Below are positions 1-7,717 of a stretch of 64,000 nucleotides of DNA, in pieces; positions within the stretch are counted from its first letter, which is position 1; every line of letters begins with the position of its first letter. The stretch lies in assembly GCF_026586675.1 (NCBI RefSeq), contig NZ_JAODIX010000030.1, positions 109,872 through 173,871 of the forward strand, in the 5' to 3' direction. Source of the DNA: Halorubrum yunnanense (GTDB taxonomy: Archaea > Halobacteriota > Halobacteria > Halobacteriales > Haloferacaceae). The translations under genes and the position numbers were made by a program. The notes beneath the pieces are model-generated. The model was not told where the DNA came from, ran no database searches, and saw only the letters and a list, made by a program, of their open reading frames with translations.

Positions 1-994
1 CCTCGGCCTCAGCGATCGTCTCCTCGGTGAGCGCCTGCTCGGAGCGGTAGGCGGCCCCGGCGTAGAAGGTTCGGACCACGTTGACGCCGAGCACCTCCAA
101 GGCGTCCGGGACGGTCCAGAAGTTCCCGATCGAGGAGGACATCTTCTCGCCGTCCATCGCCAGCAGCCCGACGTGGAGCCAGTGGCGGGCGAACCGCTCG
201 CCGGTCGCCGCCTCCGACTGTGCGATTTCGTTTTCGTGGTGCGGGAAGACCAGGTCGCGCCCGCCCATGTGAATATCGAGGGTGTCGCCGAGGTGCGTCG
301 TCGACATCGCCGAGCACTCGACGTGCCACCCCGGGCGCCCCTCGCTCCACGGCGACTCCCACGTCTCGCCCGGGGGCGTCTCGGTGCCGTGGTCGTGTTT
401 CGCGTGCTCGCGCGCGGCGGTCTCGCTCACGCCGTCGGCCTTCCATAGCGCGAAGTCGGACGGGTTGCGCTTCTCCGACCGCTCATCGGGCTCGCCCTGC
501 GCTTCGAGCTCGTCGACGTCCTGGTTCGAGAGCTTCCCGTAGTCGTCGAAGCTCGTGACGTCGAAGTAGACGGAGCCGTGCGACTCGTAGGCGTACCCCT
601 TCTCGACCAGGGTCTCGACGAGCTCGCGGATCTCCGGGACGTGCTCGGTGACGCGGGGGTACACCTCCGCGCGCTTGAGGTTCAGCCCGCGCATCGCGTC
701 GAAGACGGTCGCCGTGAACGTCTCGGCCACGTCGCGCTCCGCGGCCCAGTCGTCGCGCTCGCCGACGCGGGCCGCGATCTTCTCGTTGACGTCGGTGACG
801 TTCTCGACGTGGCGCACGTCGTAGCCGAGGTGGTCGAGCCACCGGTGGAGGACGTCGGCGTGGAACCACAGCCGGGCGTGGCCGAGGTGGGGGTCGTCCG
901 ACACCGTCAGGCCACAGACGTACAGCGTGACGTCGCCGTCGGCCGTGAACTCGACGCGCTCGTCTTCCAGGGTGTCGGTAACGACGAGACTCAT
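1..994 (-). CDS. cysS: Cysteinyl-tRNA synthetase, N-terminal part (cut by window edge)
   Basis: Charges tRNA-Cys with cysteine in the cytoplasm. The frame reads from an ATG at 992-994 to the left edge with no stop, giving about 331 residues of a protein usually near 490. Class I synthetase signatures are visible: HLGH at residues 36-39 (HIGH motif), the zinc-site Cys in YVCGLT, the WHVECSAMS block, HMGGRDLVFPHHENE, and KMSSS near residue 282. No frameshift is seen. The missing part is the C-terminal helical and anticodon-binding region. The 5' side faces a dispersed repeat element that begins about 85 bp upstream. Identification is secure from the motif order. Confidence 0.97.
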   Translation of the reverse strand, partial: MSLVVTDTLEDERVEFTADGDVTLYVCGLTVSDDPHLGHARLWFHADVLHRWLDHLGYDVRHVENVTDVNEKIAARVGERDDWAAERDVAETFTATVFDAMRGLNLKRAEVYPRVTEHVPEIRELVETLVEKGYAYESHGSVYFDVTSFDDYGKLSNQDVDELEAQGEPDERSEKRNPSDFALWKADGVSETAAREHAKHDHGTETPPGETWESPWSEGRPGWHVECSAMSTTHLGDTLDIHMGGRDLVFPHHENEIAQSEAATGERFARHWLHVGLLAMDGEKMSSSIGNFWTVPDALEVLGVNVVRTFYAGAAYRSEQALTEETIAEAE

Positions 995-1077
995 TAGCGG
1001 GTCGTTGCTACGGTGAGAGTTTTAACCCGTCGAATCGAGCGAGGGTACCGAGGCGAGCGCTCTGGCGACTCGTGAAG

Positions 1078-1357
1078 TTATTTATAAATGGCCGACGCTG
1101 ACGGCGGATCGGTGACGGACGCCTGTGAACTCCTACTTGCTCGAGCATACGTCTGCGGCTGCTCTACGGAAAACACCTCCAAAGCCCCAGCCGCGAGGAG
1201 CGCCCAACCGCAACACACCGCGGCCTCACACCTCCCCAGCCTCGTCAGTCGCCCTTCGCTTCGCTCCGGGCGACTGACTCCCTCGCACGTGCTCCTCGTG
1301 GCCGCCTTCGGCGACCACTCGGCGGCGCGCGCCGACCGCCTCGTTTACTTATAAATG
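1078..1357 (-). repeat. Dispersed structured repeat, copy 1
   Basis: Noncoding element read on the minus strand, directly downstream of the photolyase stop. Both ends carry ATTTATAA-type boxes (about 1347-1357 and 1078-1089). It has a perfect 11-bp inverted repeat GTCAGTCGCCC/GGGCGACTGAC at 1244-1254 and 1268-1278. This is followed, on the minus strand, by the conserved block GACGAGGCTGGGGAGGTGTG and by GGCTGGGGCTTTGGAGG near 1183-1199, both shared with the copies at 25036 and 34763. It is shorter than the other copies and lacks their second and third hairpins. A short open frame inside (1088-1354) is not a gene. Confidence 0.8.
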
Positions 1358-1365
1358 GCTGCGTC

Positions 1366-2751
1366 TCACCGCTTCCCGAGCGCCTCCTCGAAGACGCGCT
1401 GCGCGCGGTCGTACCCCTCGTTGCGGTCGACGATCGGATGCGGGTAGTCGGGCGCGAGCTCCTCGCGCTCCCCGTGAGAGAGCGTCGGCCAGTCGACGAC
1501 TTTGCCCGCGGGCACGTCGCTGAGCTCGGGGACGTACTCTTTCACGAAGTGGGCGCCGTCGTCGTACTTGCTCATCTGGCTCACGGGGTCGAAGATGCGC
1601 ACGTCGACGGAGTCGGTGCCGGTCGAGGCGGTCCACTGCCACGCGCCGTGATTCGAGGCGTAGTCGTGGTCGATCAGCTGCTTGGTGAAGTAGCGCGCCC
1701 CGCGCCGCCAGTCGATCAGGAGATGTTTCGCGAGGAAGCTCGCGACGACCTGCCGCGGGCGGTTGTGGATGTACCCCTCCGCGTTCAGCTGGCGCATCCC
1801 GGCGTCGACGAGGGGATAGCCGGTCTCCCCGCGCGCCCAAGCCGCGAAGTCCTCGTCGGACTCACGCCACGCGATCTCGTTCGGGAACGACTTGTAGTTC
1901 GACACCGCCAAGTCGGGGTTGTAGTAGAGCAGGTGGTACATCTGCTCGCGCCACGACAGCTCGTACCGGTACTTGTCCACGTTGCGGCGCTCGCCGCCCG
2001 TCACGGCCTCGTAGACGTCGCTCGCGCCGGCCCACAGCTCGCGGATCCCGATCGCGCCGGTCGCGAGGTACGGGGACATCCGAGAGACCGCGTGCGTGGG
2101 TGCCTCCGCGGCGCGCCGGAGATCGTCCCGGGTGTCGTTGTACGACGCGATCCCGTAGTCGAGAAACTCGTCGAAGCGCTCGCGAGCGCCCTCGTACCCC
2201 GCCGCCGGGAGGTCGATATCGGCGTCCGGCTCAGGGACCGTCTTCCCGTCGCGCACGGCCGCGAGCGCGTCGGCGTCCGGCTCGGCGTACGGCCCCCGCT
2301 TCGGGACCGCCTCCCAGTCGTCGTGGAACCGGCTGTGGTTCGCGTAGCGCGACTCGAGCCGACCGGGGTCGACTAACACGGCGTCGGTCCGCGCGTCCGT
2401 CTCCACTCCCGCCCCCGCGAGAGCATCCTCGACGGCTCGCTGGCGGTTCCGCCGGGCCGCGCGGTAGTACTCGTTATGAAAGACGGTCTCGGCGCCGTAC
2501 TCGTCGGCGAGCTCGACGAGGACCTCCTCGGGGTCGCCCGCCCGGACGACGAGGTCGCTCCCGAGCTCCCGGTAGCGCGCCTCCAGCCGTTTCACGTGTC
2601 GGAGGAGGAACGCCCGCTGGCGTGCTCCCACCGTCTCGAGCAGGTCAGCGTCGTAGACGAAGACGGGGACGACGGTCCCCGCCCGCGCGGCCGCCGCCAG
2701 CCCGGCGTTGTCTCGGGTCCGCGGGTCGCGTCGGTGCCAGAATAGCTGCAT
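1366..2751 (-). CDS. phr: Deoxyribodipyrimidine photolyase (cryptochrome/photolyase family)
   Basis: Light-driven repair of UV cyclobutane pyrimidine dimers using FAD. The 461-residue product has the N-terminal Rossmann-like antenna domain (start MQLFWHRRDPRTRDN) and the C-terminal FAD domain. Visible motifs are HNRPRQVVASF near residue 330, ASNHGAWQW near 362 and TGTDSVDVRIFDP near 375. Length fits class I photolyases. An in-frame upstream start at 2838 would add 29 residues unlike the family, so ATG at 2749-2751 is preferred. The TGA stop is followed within about 10 bp by the TTTATAA boundary of a dispersed repeat. Photolyase is favoured over a signalling cryptochrome because there is no C-terminal extension, but the sequence alone does not decide this. 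Confidence 0.93.
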   Translation of the reverse strand: MQLFWHRRDPRTRDNAGLAAAARAGTVVPVFVYDADLLETVGARQRAFLLRHVKRLEARYRELGSDLVVRAGDPEEVLVELADEYGAETVFHNEYYRAARRNRQRAVEDALAGAGVETDARTDAVLVDPGRLESRYANHSRFHDDWEAVPKRGPYAEPDADALAAVRDGKTVPEPDADIDLPAAGYEGARERFDEFLDYGIASYNDTRDDLRRAAEAPTHAVSRMSPYLATGAIGIRELWAGASDVYEAVTGGERRNVDKYRYELSWREQMYHLLYYNPDLAVSNYKSFPNEIAWRESDEDFAAWARGETGYPLVDAGMRQLNAEGYIHNRPRQVVASFLAKHLLIDWRRGARYFTKQLIDHDYASNHGAWQWTASTGTDSVDVRIFDPVSQMSKYDDGAHFVKEYVPELSDVPAGKVVDWPTLSHGEREELAPDYPHPIVDRNEGYDRAQRVFEEALGKR

Positions 2752-2873
2752 GAGATCGATACGGGCTCCACCGAATAGTGTCCTTCGGACGGGATTCCCG
2801 GTTGGCACGGTCGCAGCCGCGTTCCACCCGAAACTCACCCGTGCGCTTAAGCCGATGAGCCCGAAGCGGAGGT

Positions 2874-3236
2874 ATGCAACCGCTCGTCGTCGCCATCCTC
2901 GTCGGCGTCCCGCTCGCGTGGCTGGTCGGCTTCGCGGCGTACGCCTACGTCGACGCGCCGAAACACGGGATGGATCGGAGGAAGTGGGCGCTCATCACCT
3001 TCGTCGTCCCGCTGTTCGGGCTCTTCGCGTACCTCTTCGAGCGCGACGAGCAGTCGTACGACCCCTCAGAGGACCCCTACGCCGGCGGGAGCGACGCGCG
3101 TAAGGCCGGCCTCGCCGTCCACGAGCGACGCCGCGGCGAGAAGCCGCTCGGGCCGGCTGGGACCGAGGCCGACGACGAGGCGGACGCGGAGGACGAGTGG
3201 GACGACCCGCCGGGCGTCGACGTCGACGAGTCGTGA
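2874..3236 (+). CDS. Small membrane protein, PLDc_N-like
   Basis: A 120-residue protein with two predicted membrane helices, about residues 3-25 and 39-56, then a charged, very acidic cytoplasmic tail ending near DVDES. The segment APKHGMDRRKWALITF followed by VPLFGLFAYLFER resembles the N-terminal two-helix domain that precedes phospholipase D nucleases (PLDc_N), which occurs alone in many haloarchaea. No catalytic HKD motif is present, so enzymatic activity is not suggested. It is divergent from phr, about 120 bp away, and convergent with the next gene. Function is unknown. Confidence 0.75.
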   Translation: MQPLVVAILVGVPLAWLVGFAAYAYVDAPKHGMDRRKWALITFVVPLFGLFAYLFERDEQSYDPSEDPYAGGSDARKAGLAVHERRRGEKPLGPAGTEADDEADAEDEWDDPPGVDVDES

Positions 3237-3255
3237 GGGAGCTCCCGACGAGGCC

Positions 3256-3660
3256 TCACAGCGCGTCGAGCAGCGCCGCCCGTCGCCGGTCGAGATCGAA
3301 GGCGGCGTCCGGGGCGTCGAGCCGCTCGAGGAAGGCGAAGACGTCCGCGCCCGACCGCTCCGCGTGTTCGACGAGCGCCTCGATCGAGGTGCGGTTGAGC
3401 GCGAACGACTCCAGGTGCCCGCAGACGAGCGCGAGCGCAACGCCCGCCTCGCCGTCGGGAAAGGCGGGGTCGACGACGGAGAAATCGGGGTCGCCGGACT
3501 CGCTCCCGGCCGCGACGTCGACGGCCTCCCCGCTCCCGTCGGCCGCGAACGTCCGCAGACAGCGGGCGCAGATCGCCGTCGTCGGGGCCGGCGCGTGCTC
3601 CCGGAGCGGGGGCGGGACGGCGAAGGCGACGAGAGTGGCGTCACAGCGGGGACAGGCCAT
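3256..3660 (-). CDS. Conserved haloarchaeal zinc-ribbon protein (DUF6276-like)
   Basis: A 134-residue protein with two Cys pairs, CPRC at residues 3-6 and CARC near 31-34, which together can form one zinc ribbon. The rest is an acidic alpha/beta region with LALVCGHLESFALNR and a C-terminal helix. From memory this matches a haloarchaea-specific family labelled DUF6276; the family number is recollection, the zinc ligands are seen. It starts at ATG 3658-3660 and converges on the small membrane protein with a 19-bp gap. It is not obviously part of the atpD transcript upstream. No function can be assigned. Confidence 0.7.
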   Translation of the reverse strand: MACPRCDATLVAFAVPPPLREHAPAPTTAICARCLRTFAADGSGEAVDVAAGSESGDPDFSVVDPAFPDGEAGVALALVCGHLESFALNRTSIEALVEHAERSGADVFAFLERLDAPDAAFDLDRRRAALLDAL

Positions 3661-3747
3661 GAGAAGCGAGATGGATGAGACGGTGAGTTATCGAGTGGTG
3701 CAGTGCGGGGCAGTAGGGGCCGGGGAGAGCTGGGTCGGCGAGGGCCG

Positions 3748-4440
3748 TCAGTCCGCTGGCTCCGGCTCCTCGGCCGCGGCCGCTTCGGCGGCCGCTTCTC
3801 GCTCTTCCTTCTCCTCTTCCTCCTTTTTGTCCTTGATCTTCTTCATCCGGAAGATCTCCTCGCGCTCCTGTTCTTCCAGTTTCTGCTCGATGTACTCCTG
3901 ATTCTCGTACAGGGTCGGGAGGAGCGTGAACTCGAGGGCGTTCACGCGGCGCTTGGTGGTCTCGATCTCCGTGAGCATCTTCTTCATCGCCGTCTCGACC
4001 TCGGCCGCGAGGATGACCTTCTCCAACAGCGCCTCGTAGGCGTCGGCAGCCTCGTCTATCCGGGCGGAAGAGCCGAGCAGCCCGTAGCCGCGCTCGTCGA
4101 GGCTCTTCCGCACCTTCGAGGACTCGATCTGCGGGACGACCACGCCCATGATGTTCTTCGACTGGGTGGTGATCTCGGGGTGCTCTTTCAGCGCCGCGGC
4201 CGCGCCGCGGACGGCGACGTCGCCCTCCATCGCGCGGGCCATGTCGATCTTGCGCTGGGCCGTCTCGTACGTCTCGGACACGTCCGAGCGGACGTCCTGC
4301 GCCTGATCGAGAATGTCCATGAACTCCATGATGAGGCCGTCACGCTTCTGTTCGAGGGTGTCGTGACCGCGCTCGGAGAGCTCGATGCGGTCCTCGATCG
4401 CCATCAGGTTCTTCCGCGTCGGTTTGACGTCCTTGGCCAT
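3748..4440 (-). CDS. atpD: A-type ATP synthase subunit D (central stalk)
   Basis: Forms the rotating central shaft of the A1Ao ATP synthase, coupling membrane proton flow to catalysis in A1. The 230-residue product starts [13 protein letters not shown], typical of the family, and is a long coiled coil. The N-terminal helix region covers about residues 5-75 and the C-terminal helix runs through [23 protein letters not shown]. The C-terminal tail is Ala/Glu-rich and highly charged. The frame is open upstream to 4719 but only the ATG at 4438-4440 fits the family. The gene is separated from atpHIKECFAB by a 4.5-kb block of unrelated genes, so it probably has its own promoter; an AT-rich stretch at about 4467-4478 is the likely BoxA. 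Confidence 0.96.
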   Translation of the reverse strand: MAKDVKPTRKNLMAIEDRIELSERGHDTLEQKRDGLIMEFMDILDQAQDVRSDVSETYETAQRKIDMARAMEGDVAVRGAAAALKEHPEITTQSKNIMGVVVPQIESSKVRKSLDERGYGLLGSSARIDEAADAYEALLEKVILAAEVETAMKKMLTEIETTKRRVNALEFTLLPTLYENQEYIEQKLEEQEREEIFRMKKIKDKKEEEEKEEREAAAEAAAAEEPEPAD

Positions 4441-4761
4441 CTTGTTGGAGAACGGTTCCGCTCCGACGCGGATAATTCTTTTCAGTCGGGACGTCTCATC
4501 GCCGCGGCCACGCACGGGACGAGGGGCCGGCGAAACCGACGCACGGGACAAATATCTCGCCGCATCGAGAGCGAACGTACAACAAAGAAAGGCGAAGCCG
4601 GGAGACGCAACAGGTCGTGTGCCTCTGACGGCGCGGGCGATCGCTTCCGACGGCGGTCGCCGGGATAGCGGCCGTCCGTTCGGGTCCGGTGGGGCCGCGG
4701 TCAGCGGGGATCTCGCCACCCGGTGGGACCCGTAGCGGTCGCGTCGGTCAGGGCTGTCGGG
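4441..4761. other. Intergenic region upstream of atpD
   Basis: About 320 bp without a supportable gene. The frame continuing upstream of atpD has no family-like sequence. An AT-rich segment (4467-4478; minus strand AAGAATTATC) is the best candidate for a separate atpD promoter. I see no repeat or terminator-like T tract. Confidence 0.5.
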
Positions 4762-5490
4762 TTACGCCCGCCGCCAGCCCGCGTAACCGAGCAGCCCGGC
4801 GACGAGGAGCGCCAGCGTCGGCGCCAACGGGGTGGGCGCCGAGTCGTCGGTAGCCCCGGCGGCGTCGCTCGGGGCGAACGCGGCCGAGAACTCCGACAGG
4901 TCCGTTCCGGCGGTCCACTCGGCGGTCGCGGCGTCGTTCCCGTCGGGCGAGGTCGTGGCGTCGGCGGGGACCGTCGCGTCCGCGAGCGCGTACCCGTCGG
5001 GCGCGACGAGGACGAACGGGCGGTCCGGGCGGAACTCGCTGGCGAACGGCTCGCTCACGACCAGCCGGTCGCCGTCGACCGCGGCGAGGCTCGTCCAGGC
5101 CGCCGAAAGCCGGACGACGCCGGTGCCGTCTCCGGATTCGATTTCGGCGCGGACGTCGGAGACGGTCATCTCGCGTCCGGTTTGGGCCGCCGTTCGCTCG
5201 GCGATCCGGGTCATACGGTCACCGAACGGCCCCGTGATGTTCTCCGGGCGCTCGCGCAGGTCCGCGAACGCGGCCCGGTCGTCGGCGTCGTCGAGGTCGT
5301 ACGCCAAGACGAGCGTGACCGTCGCGTCGCCGTCGGATTCGAGCGCGACGACGAACGCCGACCCCTCCTCGGTCGCGGCCTCCGCCCCCGGACCGTCGAC
5401 CGCGGCGGCTCCCGGCGCGAGGAGCGCGCCGACCAGCGCGACCGTTGCGACGGCCGCGACCGCGGTGAGGACGCGACTGCGGGACGCCAT
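4762..5490 (-). CDS. Secreted/anchored DUF7345-like protein
   Basis: Predicted exported protein of 242 residues. It has an N-terminal signal sequence (about residues 1-31, hydrophobic AVAAVATVALVGALLAPGAAA), a globular domain of about 170 residues, and a C-terminal membrane helix PTLALLVAGLLGYAGW followed by RRA. The globular domain is clearly paralogous to the external domain of the product of 7718-8893: both share F.DRMT, REM, a following beta region, AAVDGD, and APDGYA.ADA. Unlike that paralogue it has no cytoplasmic DNA-binding domain. The ATG start overlaps the stop of the preceding gene (TGATG; an in-frame GTG lies one codon upstream), so the two are translationally coupled. The DUF7345 label is from memory. 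Confidence 0.8.
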   Translation of the reverse strand: MASRSRVLTAVAAVATVALVGALLAPGAAAVDGPGAEAATEEGSAFVVALESDGDATVTLVLAYDLDDADDRAAFADLRERPENITGPFGDRMTRIAERTAAQTGREMTVSDVRAEIESGDGTGVVRLSAAWTSLAAVDGDRLVVSEPFASEFRPDRPFVLVAPDGYALADATVPADATTSPDGNDAATAEWTAGTDLSEFSAAFAPSDAAGATDDSAPTPLAPTLALLVAGLLGYAGWRRA

Positions 5491-7538
5491 CACTCGTCGT
5501 CCTCCTCGTCGTCGTCTTCCTCATCGTCCGCGTCGTCACCGTCCGCCTCATCGTCGTCGACCTCCTCGTCCGCGTCGCCGCTGTCGGTCTCGAACTCCAC
5601 TTCGAGTTGGCCCTCGCGGTCGCCGTCCTCGACGTCGATATCGGCCCCGTCGGCGTCGGCCGGTAGCGTCACCTCGACGCGACCGTCAGCGTCGGTCGCG
5701 CCGACGGACTCTCCTTCGACCTCGACGCTCGCGCCCTCCACGGGCTCGGCGTCAGCGTCGGTCACCTCGACGGTCACCGTCGCGCCGGGACCGAGTTCGC
5801 CGGAGACGACGGCGACGGAGAGGTCGGGGGCGTCGCGGTCGTCCTCTTCGTCTTCGCGGTCGTCCTCTTCGTCTTCGCGGTCGTCCTCTTCGTCTTCGCG
5901 GTCGGCCTCGTCCTCGCTGCCGTCGGCCTCGTCGTCCGCGTCGCGGTCGTCGACGTCGACCTCGTCGAGCACGAGGCCCCCGTCCGCGCCGACCTCGAAG
6001 TCGAGTGCGGCCTCGAACGCGCCCTTCACGAGGGTGACCTGCAGCTCGTCGTCGACGCCCGACGCGTCGAACGAGAGCGTTCCGTCCTCGTCGGTCGTCC
6101 CGACGCGCTCGTCGTCGACGTAGACGGCGACGCCGTCGACGCCATCGCTGTCGTAGGTCACTGAGACGGTGACCGTTCCGTTCTCGACGGTGCCGTCCAC
6201 GGAGAGCCGTTCGCGGATCTCCGCGTCCGCCTCGTCGCCGTCGTCGCCCGCGCCGAGCGTGATCTCCAGTTCGCCCTCGCGGTCGGCGTCTTCGGCCTCG
6301 ATATCCACCTCGTCGTCGTCGGGCAGCGTCACCGTGATCCGCCCGTCCGCGTCGGTCGCGCCGACGCCCCGGTCGCCCAGTTCGACGGTCGCGCCCTCGA
6401 CGGGCTCGCCGGCGGCGGTCACGCGGAGGGTCACCGTCGCGCCCGGCTCGGCCGTGCCGTCGACGATCGAGATCGAGAGGGGCGTCTCATCGGCCTCGTC
6501 GCCGTCGTCGTCCGGGTCGCGGGACTCGAGCTCCTCCTCGAACTCGAAGGCTTCGCCGGTCTGTCCGTCGACGCTCACCTCGGCCTCGCCGGTCGTCTCC
6601 GGACCGAAGAAGGTGAACTCGAACTCGTAGTAGCCGTCGTCCTCGTCGCGGTCGGTGGACCGAAGGGTCCACTCGCCGTCGCCGTCGGTCGACAGCTGCT
6701 CCGTGGCGGCCGTGAGCGCTTCGCTCTGGCTGACCTCGAAGCTGCCGTCGCCGGGCTGTTCGCGTTCGATCTCGCGCGAGCGATCGCCGTCGTCGCCCTC
6801 GACCTCGATGGAGACGCCGCCGTCGACGGCGAGGGAGAACTCCCCGGCGCTCTCGCCGGTGTACTGCGCGAGCAGCGCGCTCGCCCCGGTCCCCGTCACG
6901 CGGGCGAGCCGCTGGCGGGCGTCCGCGTTGGCGCTCCGGTCGTAGCCCGCCGCGCGGAGTTCGAGCCCGGAGACGTCGTCCGCGTGGTCGTCGAGCCGGT
7001 CGAACTCACGGTCGACCGTGCGCGCCTGTCCGGCGAGGACCGCGAGCCGCTGTGCGAACTCCCCGCGGTCGATCTCGCCGTCCTCGTAGGCGACCCGCGC
7101 CTCGCGCTGGTCGGCGACGATCCCGTCGGCGCGGTCGCGGAGCGCGGCCGCCCGGTCAGCGAGGATCGCCGCGCGCTCCGACTCGTTCGCGTCCTCCAGC
7201 GCCGCGTCGAGCGACGAGGCCTCGACGTCGCTCGACACCTCGTCGTCGGTGACGGCGATGACCGTCGCGAGCTGCTGTCCGACCGTCGCGCGCGACGTGT
7301 CCGAGTCCGAGGCGTTCGCGTCACCGTCGGTCGTGCTCGTCGCGTTCCCGTCCGTGGCGTTCCCGTCGTCCGTCTGCGCCGTGACGGTCGATTCGTCGAT
7401 ACCCTCGATCGCCGCGTCGGCCGAGTCGATGTCCGTCGCGTCCCCGGCGCCGGCGGCGCTCGCGAGCGCCCCGCCCGGCACGGAGCCCAAGACGAGCCCC
7501 AGCGCCACGAGAACGGTCAGGAGTCGTGTGGCTTGCAT
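5490..7538 (-). CDS. Large secreted acidic protein with Ig-like repeats (DUF7096-like)
   Basis: A 682-residue exported protein. A signal peptide spans about residues 1-24 (MQATRLLTVLVALGLVLGSV), followed by an Asp/Thr/Asn-rich linker, a charged helical region (about 75-220), a PepSY-like alpha/beta region, and then three beta-sandwich modules. Two modules share the pattern PGATVT..V..A..PVEGA.VE followed by GATDADGR and VTLP, like carboxypeptidase-regulatory/CNA-B repeats. The tail is almost pure Asp/Glu and no C-terminal membrane anchor is seen. A 7-residue repeat (REDEEDD, three copies) lies between modules. ATG at 7536-7538 is chosen because a BoxA lies about 30 bp upstream and the signal peptide starts there. 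It forms an operon with the downstream DUF7345-like gene. Surface location is inferred; function is unknown. Confidence 0.82.
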   Translation of the reverse strand: MQATRLLTVLVALGLVLGSVPGGALASAAGAGDATDIDSADAAIEGIDESTVTAQTDDGNATDGNATSTTDGDANASDSDTSRATVGQQLATVIAVTDDEVSSDVEASSLDAALEDANESERAAILADRAAALRDRADGIVADQREARVAYEDGEIDRGEFAQRLAVLAGQARTVDREFDRLDDHADDVSGLELRAAGYDRSANADARQRLARVTGTGASALLAQYTGESAGEFSLAVDGGVSIEVEGDDGDRSREIEREQPGDGSFEVSQSEALTAATEQLSTDGDGEWTLRSTDRDEDDGYYEFEFTFFGPETTGEAEVSVDGQTGEAFEFEEELESRDPDDDGDEADETPLSISIVDGTAEPGATVTLRVTAAGEPVEGATVELGDRGVGATDADGRITVTLPDDDEVDIEAEDADREGELEITLGAGDDGDEADAEIRERLSVDGTVENGTVTVSVTYDSDGVDGVAVYVDDERVGTTDEDGTLSFDASGVDDELQVTLVKGAFEAALDFEVGADGGLVLDEVDVDDRDADDEADGSEDEADREDEEDDREDEEDDREDEEDDRDAPDLSVAVVSGELGPGATVTVEVTDADAEPVEGASVEVEGESVGATDADGRVEVTLPADADGADIDVEDGDREGQLEVEFETDSGDADEEVDDDEADGDDADDEEDDDEEDDE
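5838..5900 (-). repeat. Three tandem 21-bp repeats in coding sequence
   Basis: Three identical head-to-tail units of 21 bp encode a 7-residue acidic repeat (R-E-D-E-E-D-D) in the linker between the second and third beta modules of the large secreted protein. Unit length is a multiple of three, so copy-number change would keep the frame. Confidence 0.9.
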
Positions 7539-7564
7539 TACGGACGGATTAACGGGCTCCGACC

Positions 7565-7573
7565 ACATATACC
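7565..7573 (-). promoter_or_regulatory. BoxA of the large secreted protein operon
   Basis: Minus-strand GTATATG lies about 30 bp upstream of the ATG at 7538, the spacing used by leaderless haloarchaeal promoters. The phased repeat array starts directly on its upstream side. Confidence 0.6.
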
Positions 7574-7582
7574 GGGACGACC

Positions 7583-7649
7583 GTGGCGGTCCGTTGCGGT
7601 CAGTTGCACCGCGTTTCACCGGACTGACGACCGTTTCACCGAGTTTCGG
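7583..7649. promoter_or_regulatory. 10-bp-phased operator-like array between divergent promoters
   Basis: Heptamers of the form GTTKCRS recur at exactly 10-bp intervals: 7583 GTGGCGG, 7593 GTTGCGG, 7603 GTTGCAC, 7613 GTTTCAC, 7633 GTTTCAC and 7643 GTTTCGG, with a weak copy at 7653 (ATTGCGC). CGTTTCACCG occurs twice, exactly 20 bp apart. All copies therefore lie on one face of the helix. The array fills the space between the BoxA of the minus-strand operon and that of the plus-strand regulator. A binding site for the winged-helix protein encoded at 7718-8893 is the simplest reading; this is inference. Confidence 0.65.
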
Positions 7650-7685
7650 CGGATTGCGCGAGACGGGTCGCGTGGCTATCTGTGG

Positions 7686-7692
7686 ATTTAAG
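7686..7692 (+). promoter_or_regulatory. BoxA of the membrane-anchored regulator
   Basis: ATTTAAG lies 26-32 bp upstream of the ATG at 7718, predicting a leaderless transcript. Confidence 0.6.
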
Positions 7693-7717
7693 CCGGACGC
7701 CGAAGTACCCCAGATCG

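Noticed and set aside
1088-1354. 88-codon open frame between cysS and phr
   Set aside because: It runs antisense through repeat copy 1 and reads the covarying stems; not coding.
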